The position numbers were made by a program, and so were the translations under genes. From the NCBI GenBank assembly GCA_002309835.1, contig DBYL01000020.1:454-14325 (forward strand): 13,872 bases of DNA, given 5' to 3'. The notes under the pieces were generated by a model. The model saw only the letters and a program-made list of their open reading frames with translations. It was not told the origin of the DNA and ran no database searches. The DNA comes from Bacteroidales bacterium UBA1187. Lineage in GTDB: Bacteria > Bacteroidota > Bacteroidia > Bacteroidales > Paludibacteraceae. Below, piece by piece: positions 4,893 through 11,147 of the stretch. Numbering within the stretch: the first letter of the stretch is position 1; each line of letters starts with the position of its first letter.

Positions 4893-5071
4893 TTTTTTTC
4901 TTCCTTCTCATCCTTTACTTCGGCCTCTTCCTTCTCCGTTTTTCCTTCCACACCGTCTTTGAACGAACGGACGCCCTTACCGATACCCTTCATGAGTTCA
5001 GGGATTTTCTTACCGCCAAAAATGAGTAAGATAACCAATGCAATTAAAATAATTTCCCATGTACCTAACAT
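4889..5071 (-). CDS. tatA: TatA, twin-arginine translocase pore subunit
   Basis: A 60-aa protein with the standard TatA layout. Residues 3-18 form a single membrane helix (GTWEIILIALVILLIF), followed by the FGGKKIPEL hinge, an amphipathic helix to about residue 42, and a highly charged Lys/Glu tail. TatA oligomers make the protein-conducting path of the Tat system. The start ATG (5069-5071) leads directly into the membrane helix, so it is well fixed. The stop overlaps the tatC start, and the gene follows the transporter by 36 bases. Confidence 0.95.
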   Translation of the reverse strand: MLGTWEIILIALVILLIFGGKKIPELMKGIGKGVRSFKDGVEGKTEKEEAEVKDEKEEKK

Positions 5072-5107
5072 AATGATTTACTATTTTTACGATTCAACAA
5101 AAATATC

Positions 5108-6502
5108 CTATTGTTTATTTCGGCATGCTTTATGCCATACGATGCATACGAGAAGCACGGAAAGAGCAGCTGCTACAATCCAAAATATAAGTGCCGGAGT
5201 AAAATCGTACGCATATTGTTCCACCCCGCCGACTACGGCAGTAACCGACTTATGTGTGTCTATGAGGAGACCGGAGGCTATGTCTTGCAGTCCGGCAGCA
5301 GCATAGGAAGCAACACCGACGACCCCAAGAGCGGCACCAGACGCTTCGCGTGGTACGATATCCACCGCCATTAGTCCGCCAAGGAAACAGATGAGCACAC
5401 CGATGGCGATACCGAAGAGTACCATGGCAAGTATGTTCACCCATCCGGCATCACCGCCAAAGGCAAAGAGGATGAGGGACAGCACTTCGAGGATACCGGC
5501 TGCGACGGCAGGGATGTAACGATTGCCCTTGAAGGCAACATCCGAGAGCCATCCGGAGAAGACGGTTCCGATGATACCGAGCAGGGCATTGATGGATATG
5601 ATCTGGGTGGCATTGGCGAGGGTGAAGCCTTTGGTCTCTTGCAGGAAGAGGACTCCCCATCCGTTGACGGCATACCGTGACACGTACATAAAAGCGGACG
5701 CGAAAGCGAGTACCCAGACATAGGGGTTACGAAGGACGGCTTTCTGCGAGAAGCCGATGGAATGGTCTTTTTTCTGCTCGGGTTGTTCCTCGCCAGCCAT
5801 GACGGCAACGGAGGGCATTCCTTCAGCCTCGGGTGAGTCATGGAGGAGGAAGACGATGAGCAGGAAGCCGATAATACCGGCGATGGCTGCACCGATGAAA
5901 CCGAACTGCCAGCCGAGGACGGATACGAGTCCGCCGACGAGGAGGAAAGAGAAGAACTCCCCGAGGTTGTGGGAGAGCGACCAGAATCCGTAGAACGTGC
6001 CGCGACGGGAGAGCGGATACCAGCGCGAGAGGGCTACGACGCAAGGAGGTGCGCCCATAGATTGTGTCCAACCATTGATTCCCCAGAGGATAGCGAAGAT
6101 GGTATATAACGCACCTTGGGAAACTGCCATTTGGGAAGCAGTGATGATACCGAGCAGTCCGACGACAATGTTAGCAACGGTGGAGATGAGCAGACCGGTA
6201 GCCATGAAGCGGCGTATGTTCGAATGGTCGGCAAGGAAGCCGTTGACGAACTTACCGATAGCATAGGTAAAGAGGAGCGCGGAGGAGATGACACCGAGTT
6301 GTTTGGCATCAAGTACTCCGGCATCCATGATGGGTTTTTTGACTACGTTAAGGGATGTCCGGCATACGTAGTACATGCTGTAACCGAGTGTGACGGCAAA
6401 GAAGGATGCCCATTGCATTCGTTTGAAACGGGCGTTGCGTTGCTGTTCCGACTCTTCGCAGAGAGGGGCTACAGGTGATTTTTGAAAGAAATTGTATCTC
6501 AT
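5108..6502 (-). CDS. OPA-family MFS transporter (GlpT/UhpT-like organophosphate:phosphate antiporter)
   Basis: A 464-aa inner-membrane protein with about 12 hydrophobic segments split by a charged loop at about 222-250. Family knowledge: OPA carriers exchange glycerol-3-phosphate, hexose-6-phosphate or phosphoglycerate for phosphate. Marks seen: GYSMYYVCRTSLNVVKKP near the first helix, where Arg48 aligns with substrate-binding Arg45 of E. coli GlpT, and YVSRYAVNGWG with Arg276 matching the second substrate arginine (Arg269). LADHSNIRR at 90-98 is the loop 2-3 motif. The start is ATG 6500-6502 (MRYNFFQKSP), which overlaps the stop of a 23-codon remnant ORF as ATGA; a GTG further up lies inside that remnant. 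With a GDPD and a glpT-like remnant upstream in the operon, glycerol-3-phosphate is the best guess for substrate. Confidence 0.9.
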   Translation of the reverse strand: MRYNFFQKSPVAPLCEESEQQRNARFKRMQWASFFAVTLGYSMYYVCRTSLNVVKKPIMDAGVLDAKQLGVISSALLFTYAIGKFVNGFLADHSNIRRFMATGLLISTVANIVVGLLGIITASQMAVSQGALYTIFAILWGINGWTQSMGAPPCVVALSRWYPLSRRGTFYGFWSLSHNLGEFFSFLLVGGLVSVLGWQFGFIGAAIAGIIGFLLIVFLLHDSPEAEGMPSVAVMAGEEQPEQKKDHSIGFSQKAVLRNPYVWVLAFASAFMYVSRYAVNGWGVLFLQETKGFTLANATQIISINALLGIIGTVFSGWLSDVAFKGNRYIPAVAAGILEVLSLILFAFGGDAGWVNILAMVLFGIAIGVLICFLGGLMAVDIVPREASGAALGVVGVASYAAAGLQDIASGLLIDTHKSVTAVVGGVEQYAYDFTPALIFWIVAAALSVLLVCIVWHKACRNKQ

Positions 6503-6570
6503 ATTTTTTTTCTCCACATCGTAGTGATCTGCTCCAGGGTCTTGCCTTCCAAAGAAAATGGATTTGTCAT
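6499..6570 (-). pseudogene. 23-codon fusion remnant: SDR-like start joined to sugar-porter tail
   Basis: The frame reads MTNPFSLEGKTLEQITTMW and then RKKI before a TGA. Codons 9-22 (GKTLEQITTMWRKK) repeat the sugar-porter C-terminus in the 3870-4192 chimera exactly at the protein level, with different codons, so it derives from another porter copy. The first ten residues, MTNPFSLEGK, look like the start of a short-chain dehydrogenase/reductase, which typically continues GKTILVTGASSG; this is from memory. The joint would then lie in the shared GKT codons. The stop overlaps the start of the transporter (ATGA), so if translated it would act as a coupled leader peptide. Confidence 0.65.
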
Positions 6571-6595
6571 AGTCAAAATATATTTAAGTCAAAAA

Positions 6596-8554
6596 TTATC
6601 CCAAAAGATGATACTGTACGAATGCCTCAATGGCTTCGTAGTTGGCGAGTCCGAGACGGGCGTACAGCTCGGCAGTGGCATGATTGCGGTCTTCGGCACG
6701 TTGCCAGAAGAGTCGTTCGTCATCGCCCATGAAGGGTGCAGACTCCATCTGCGACTGATGCCGGAGGATGGTGTTCCGTTTATGCCGCAGTTCTTCCGGT
6801 GACATCGGTACTGCCATCTCGATCAAATCTACTTCCCACTCCATCCACGCACCGCGGTACATCCATATACGGCAGTCGCGCAACCATGACTCTGTGGCTT
6901 TCAGTTCGTCGAGTGCAGCCAGTACGGCATCGAGACACACTTTGTGGGTACCATGCGGGTCAGCCAAATCACCGGCAACGAAGAGTTCATGAGGGCGGAT
7001 AGCCATTAGCAGATTCTTCACAATATCTACGTCTCTCTGAGTCAAATCTCCTTTCTTGACCGTTCCGGTCTCGTAAAAAGGCAAGTTGAGGAAGTGGATA
7101 TGGTCTTCGGATAGTCCCATGAAACGATCCGCGGCAGTAGCCTCTCCGCGTCGAATAAGGGCTTTGAGGTCGAGGATCTGACGCGGCGTATAATCCGCAA
7201 GGGTAATGGGTGACGGGTTACCGGTTACAGGAGCGTCAGGGATGACCGCTTTGTACCCGTTCATGAAATCAAGGAAGTACTGGAGGTTGGAATCATCAAC
7301 GGCGATGCAGCCGGAGGTCTCATAGGCTACATGGACGTTATGTCCCTGCTTGATGAGACGTTGGAATGTACCACCCATGGAGATGACGTCATCGTCCGGA
7401 TGGGGAGAGAAGATGAGGATATCCTTTGGGTAGGGTTTGGCGCGTTCGGGACGGTTGGAGTCATCCACATTGGGTTTTCCTCCGGGCCAACCGGTGATCG
7501 TATGCTGGAGGTCATTGAAGACCTTGATGTTACAATCATACGCCGAACCGTATTGGGTGATGAGTTCCGATAGTCCGAAGTCGTTGTAGTCGCGGTTGGT
7601 CAGTTTGAGGATGGGTTTGCCGGTTTGTTCGCACAGCCACACGATCGCGCGGCGTGTGAGAGCAGTATCCCATTGACAGGAGGTAACAAGCCACGGGTGA
7701 TGGATGCGGGTGAGCAGCGTAGCGGCACCCAAGTCGCAGTAAATATGCGCATTAGCATGCATCTGGAGTGCGGAAGCCGGACAAGCGGTATCTACAGGTC
7801 CTTCGACGGCGGTCTTTATCTGCTGCGCTTTATGTTCTCCCCATGCGCAGAGGAGAATCTCTTTCGCTTGGAGGATAGTTCCCAAGCCCATAGTGATGGC
7901 TAAGGGTGGTACTTGCTCCACCGTACCAAAGATGGATTTGGCTTCCTCTTTGGAGTTATTATCCAGCACAACGAGTCGGGTGGCACTCTGCATGGGCGAA
8001 CCGGGTTCATTGAAGCCGATATTTCCGTTTCGTCCGATACCCAATAGTTGTAAATCGACACCTCCCAGTTCCTGCATCCGCTGATCGAGATGTGCAATCA
8101 TGGACATCAGGTCTTTCTGCTCTTTGGAGGCATCGAAGGTGTAGATATTCTCCCGCGGGATATCCACCCGACTGATGAATTGCTCCTGTATCTGTCCAAA
8201 GCAGGCCGCATCAATAGTTGGCAAGGGATAGTACTCAAAGAGGTTAAATAGGATAACATTGCGGAAGCTGAGTTTTTCTTCCGTATACATCCGCACCAGT
8301 TCATCGAATACGTCTGTCATAGTCTGTCCACTGACCAGTGACAGAACCATAGACTTGTTGTCCCGTTGTTTTTCGCGAATACGTTCCGCGATGCGTTGTG
8401 CGACCGTATGGGCACCCTCACGCGCTGTCTCAAAGACAGCGGTGGGGATTTTCTCCATGCGGCTCACGCGACTCAACTCCAGCACGTCATCCGTGCGGTA
8501 AAGATACTCAGGGATACGGGTAAAACTTATCTTTGAGGAAAGGTTGTTGCGCAT
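6596..8554 (-). CDS. nagB: NagB-like / PIG-L (LmbE) deacetylase fusion protein
   Basis: A 652-aa cytoplasmic protein of a long form found in Bacteroidota and usually named glucosamine-6-phosphate deaminase. Residues about 30-290 have the NagB/RpiA/6PGL fold (VLSLVSGQTMTDVFDEL at 70-86, LLGIGRNGNIGFNEP at 170-184). Residues about 378-600 are a PIG-L/LmbE zinc-dependent de-N-acetylase domain with HPDDD at 385-389 and DPHGTH at 532-537, whose His and Asp residues form the metal site. The deacetylase site looks intact. The NagB part is odd: compared with E. coli NagB, catalytic Asp72, Asp141 and His143 align with Phe106, Asn176 and Asn178, while Glu148 is kept (Glu183). Deaminase activity is therefore doubtful, and sugar-phosphate binding next to a deacetylase is an alternative. 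The start ATG is 8552-8554. Confidence 0.85.
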   Translation of the reverse strand: MRNNLSSKISFTRIPEYLYRTDDVLELSRVSRMEKIPTAVFETAREGAHTVAQRIAERIREKQRDNKSMVLSLVSGQTMTDVFDELVRMYTEEKLSFRNVILFNLFEYYPLPTIDAACFGQIQEQFISRVDIPRENIYTFDASKEQKDLMSMIAHLDQRMQELGGVDLQLLGIGRNGNIGFNEPGSPMQSATRLVVLDNNSKEEAKSIFGTVEQVPPLAITMGLGTILQAKEILLCAWGEHKAQQIKTAVEGPVDTACPASALQMHANAHIYCDLGAATLLTRIHHPWLVTSCQWDTALTRRAIVWLCEQTGKPILKLTNRDYNDFGLSELITQYGSAYDCNIKVFNDLQHTITGWPGGKPNVDDSNRPERAKPYPKDILIFSPHPDDDVISMGGTFQRLIKQGHNVHVAYETSGCIAVDDSNLQYFLDFMNGYKAVIPDAPVTGNPSPITLADYTPRQILDLKALIRRGEATAADRFMGLSEDHIHFLNLPFYETGTVKKGDLTQRDVDIVKNLLMAIRPHELFVAGDLADPHGTHKVCLDAVLAALDELKATESWLRDCRIWMYRGAWMEWEVDLIEMAVPMSPEELRHKRNTILRHQSQMESAPFMGDDERLFWQRAEDRNHATAELYARLGLANYEAIEAFVQYHLLG

Positions 8555-8567
8555 AAGGCAATTTTAA

Positions 8568-8770
8568 TTAGAATGCTTGAGCTCCTTCAGGGGTCGGATC
8601 ATTGTTGATAGCTATACTTGGTCCCTCATAGTTGGACAACAATGCGGATGAGATGACACCGAGTTGGGTGGCATCAAGGAAGCCCATTGCATTCGTTTGA
8701 AACGGGCGTTTCGTTGCTGTTCCGATTCGTTACGTAACGGAGCAGCAGGTGATTTGGAGAAGAAACTCAT
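8568..8770 (-). pseudogene. wreck of a second GlpT-like transporter gene
   Basis: From the ATG at 8768-8770 the first 31 codons (MSFFSKSPAAPLRNESEQQR and on to RMQWAS) closely match the N-terminus of the intact transporter at 5108-6502. About 28-30 codons covering the first membrane helix are then missing, with CTT at the joint, and in another frame LDATQLGVISSALL matches LDAKQLGVISSALL of the intact gene. This runs into an unrelated tail, SNYEGPSIAINNDPTPEG then AQAF and a stop (8568-8570), whose parent I cannot identify. In the original frame translation ends at 8612 after 52 codons. The ATG overlaps the GDPD stop by ATGA, so the lost gene was translationally coupled to the phosphodiesterase, as in a glpQ-glpT pair. 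Confidence 0.85.
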
Positions 8771-9669
8771 CTTTTATGCTTCGATTGAAGATAGTTAATC
8801 AGATATTCGGGACGGTCGGTCTGGATGATACGGAAGCCGAGGGAGTCGATGAGATAGCCGTAGTGGGCATCGGGATCGTTGTAGGCTTCGTCATCCTCAT
8901 GTCCTCCGCAGAGAGTGTCCCAGAGACAGTTGACCCAGAGGAGAGACTTGCCTTGTGCGAGCGCAGAAGCCTGCTTGACATAGGTATCATCGGTGCGCCA
9001 GCACAGTTCAAAAGCGCACGGGTTGCTTGCGAGGTGGGCAGTGAAGGTCTCCACGGAAGCGGAATCGTTCATGTCCACAATGGGCATATAAATGACCTCA
9101 TCGAGGTATTGGCCATAGAGGGCACGCACTTCGTCAGCAGGTTTGCGTCCTTTCATGATGATCTGGCGGGTCGTGCCGGTCTCTTGAAGGAGAGGTACAA
9201 CGAGGTCGAAGTAGCGGTCGGCTTTATCGAGGTTGATGAGCACGCGGTCTTTGCAGAGGAGCAGCACTTCACGGAGGGTCGGTATCTCATGGCGGGTCTT
9301 GATAGAGACCCCGTTCTTGAGCCGGAAAGTGCGTATGGAGTCGAGTGTTATTTCGGCGATGACTCCTTTGCCGGTAGTGGTACGGTTCAGTTTGGAATCA
9401 TGCATGATGATAAGCTGGCTGTCCGCGGTACACTGGAGATCCAGTTCGACAATATCCACGCCCATCGCGATAGCGGACTCAATGGCAGGGATGGAGTTCT
9501 CGGGCCATCCTCGCCAATCGGCACGGTGGGAAGCCACGAGCACACGTGGACAGTCTGGGTTGAGCAGGTCTGCACGGATCTGTTCGGAACGGGTTGTTTC
9601 CGGTTTGGAACTACAAGACAGCCATGCAAGTGCCACAAAGGCGAAAAGGAAGAGATTGTGCTTTTTCAT
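8767..9669 (-). CDS. glycerophosphodiester phosphodiesterase family lipoprotein
   Basis: A 300-aa exported lipoprotein. Residues 1-18 are a signal peptide (KKHNLFLFAFVALAW) with lipobox LSC and lipidation at Cys19. The GDPD TIM-barrel follows: His48-Arg49 in ASHRADWRG, PENS at 56-59, metal ligands Glu75 and Asp77 in DIVELDLQ, and general acid His90 in MHDSKLNRTTTGKG. Near the C-terminus is DGPE-like IIQTDRPEYLINYL, usual for the family. GDPDs cleave glycerophosphodiesters to glycerol-3-phosphate plus an alcohol, with a divalent metal. The gene begins 14 bases after the oxidoreductase and overlaps the start of the broken glpT-like gene. With the intact OPA transporter downstream, a salvage role for lipid head groups is plausible. 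The substrate is not certain. Confidence 0.9.
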   Translation of the reverse strand: MKKHNLFLFAFVALAWLSCSSKPETTRSEQIRADLLNPDCPRVLVASHRADWRGWPENSIPAIESAIAMGVDIVELDLQCTADSQLIIMHDSKLNRTTTGKGVIAEITLDSIRTFRLKNGVSIKTRHEIPTLREVLLLCKDRVLINLDKADRYFDLVVPLLQETGTTRQIIMKGRKPADEVRALYGQYLDEVIYMPIVDMNDSASVETFTAHLASNPCAFELCWRTDDTYVKQASALAQGKSLLWVNCLWDTLCGGHEDDEAYNDPDAHYGYLIDSLGFRIIQTDRPEYLINYLQSKHKR

Positions 9670-9683
9670 CGTAAATAGATTGT

Positions 9684-11114
9684 TTACATGTTGACAATTT
9701 TGGATTTGAGCCGCGCCTTCTCGGCACGGAAGCCCATGACGTGGGATTCGACGGATACATCAATGGTGGAAGAGAGGTATTTCTCATCCTGATGAGCGAC
9801 GGCGAGCACAAAATCTTTAACGATACCCCAGTCGCCTCCTGCATGTCCTTCATAGCCGGGCAGTTTGCTGATGTCTTCGTCCCATACATATTTTTTACCG
9901 GTAAGGAAATCGGTAAGCGTGAAGGTCTGCATATCGCCGACTATGTCGCCTTTGGTACCCATGATACGTGTTTTCCGTCCGCCGTATGATGTGAGTGCTT
10001 CCACTTGGAGCGAGGCGGTAGAGGGAGCTGTACCATTCGTGCCGTCAAACTCAAGATTACATACATAATGGTCACATTGGTCGTTTTGGCAACGGAAGAC
10101 GCACCGTCCATAGTCGGTAGTGCGGAGGTAATCAGCAATCTTCGCATCTTTGGCAATCCGGTCCTCAGGCAATGCGTCAAAGACATACAAGTAACGATGC
10201 TCGCGAAGATAAATCTTGAGTGCGGAGAACGGACACTGTTTCTCTGCCGCGCAATCGAAGCACCGGTCTGCAGCGCCTGCCGGTTCGTTCTTGCGTGTGA
10301 AGAACGACAGCGAGCCGAAAGCGGATACGCGTTTGCAGGGTTTTCCGAGCAACCAGCGAACGATATCCAGGTCGTGGCATGCTTTGGCGATGATGATCGG
10401 TGTGGTCTCTTTCGCGGAATGCCAGTTACCGCGCACATAGGAGTGCGCCATATGATGGAAGCGGATAGGCTCGAGGTGCTGTACGCTGACGATATCGCCT
10501 ACCCGTCCCTCGTCGATGACACGTTTGAGGGCACGAAAATAAGGTGCATACCGAAGCACATGGCATACGCCGACCAGGCGACCGTATTTACGCGCCTGAT
10601 GCAGGATGTCGGTACACTCTTTGGCCGTTTGGGCAATAGGTTTCTCCAGCAGCACATCATATCCGGCAGCCAATGCTTGCATACAGGGTTTGTAATGCAC
10701 ATTATCGGGTGTAGCGATGATCACCGCATCGGCGAACTTAGGCAAGCGGAAGACCTCCGACCAGTCACCGAACTGATGCTCAGGTGCTATGCCATACAGT
10801 TTTGCCATTTGTTCGCGACGGACAGCGTTGATGTCTGCTACGCCGACAATCTGCAACGCTTTAGGATACTGTCCGCTGTACGAGGCATACACCGAACCGC
10901 GCGAACCGGCACCGATGACGATGGCGGTGACAGGTCGGGCAACAACAGCCTCTTGATTAGGTAAACCGAAATTCAGTCGTTCTGCACCTTTCGGGAGTGC
11001 TTTTTCGGGTGTAGCAGCCTCAGCAGCGTTCACTAACGAAGCACCGGGCAGATTGCTCACCGCAATAGTAGCAGCGCCCACACCAAGTGTTTGAAGAAAT
11101 TCCTTACGTGTCAT
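9684..11114 (-). CDS. Tat-exported Gfo/Idh/MocA family oxidoreductase
   Basis: A 476-aa NAD(P)-dependent enzyme. The N-terminus MTRKEFLQTLGVGAATIA is a Tat signal with an RK variant of the twin arginine (T-R-K-x-F-L), followed by a mild hydrophobic stretch and an Ala-rich cleavage region near 28-33. The Rossmann domain starts at about 62: IVIGAGSRGSV (66-75), GVADIN (91-96), and the family's EKPIAQT (157-163) at the hinge. KACHDLDIVRWLLG (244-257) carries the usual substrate-side His and Asp. CFDCAAEKQC (285-294) is a three-Cys cluster seen in one secreted subfamily and possibly binds metal. Relatives act on sugars or, in GH109, hydrolyse glycosides through a bound NAD, so either is possible. 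The presence of tatA and tatC in the same operon supports export. The start ATG is 11112-11114. Confidence 0.9.
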   Translation of the reverse strand: MTRKEFLQTLGVGAATIAVSNLPGASLVNAAEAATPEKALPKGAERLNFGLPNQEAVVARPVTAIVIGAGSRGSVYASYSGQYPKALQIVGVADINAVRREQMAKLYGIAPEHQFGDWSEVFRLPKFADAVIIATPDNVHYKPCMQALAAGYDVLLEKPIAQTAKECTDILHQARKYGRLVGVCHVLRYAPYFRALKRVIDEGRVGDIVSVQHLEPIRFHHMAHSYVRGNWHSAKETTPIIIAKACHDLDIVRWLLGKPCKRVSAFGSLSFFTRKNEPAGAADRCFDCAAEKQCPFSALKIYLREHRYLYVFDALPEDRIAKDAKIADYLRTTDYGRCVFRCQNDQCDHYVCNLEFDGTNGTAPSTASLQVEALTSYGGRKTRIMGTKGDIVGDMQTFTLTDFLTGKKYVWDEDISKLPGYEGHAGGDWGIVKDFVLAVAHQDEKYLSSTIDVSVESHVMGFRAEKARLKSKIVNM

Positions 11115-11123
11115 ATGTTTACC

Positions 11124-11147
11124 ATTTATTTGATTATTTATTTGATT
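11124..11147. repeat. 12-bp perfect tandem duplication over a stop codon
   Basis: ATTTATTTGATT occurs twice without a gap (11124-11135 and 11136-11147). The upstream copy in the direction of transcription contains the last codons and the TAA of the GH65 gene. The second copy fills most of the 23-base gap before the oxidoreductase. It looks like a recent slippage duplication. Confidence 0.9.

Noticed and set aside
8749..9678. Long open frame on the plus strand (309 codons)
   Set aside because: It is the antisense of the GDPD gene, whose minus-strand product has a lipobox and all GDPD motifs.
10005..10964. Plus-strand open frame of 319 codons
   Set aside because: Antisense of the Gfo/Idh/MocA gene, which carries clear Rossmann and EKP motifs; no recognisable protein on the plus strand.
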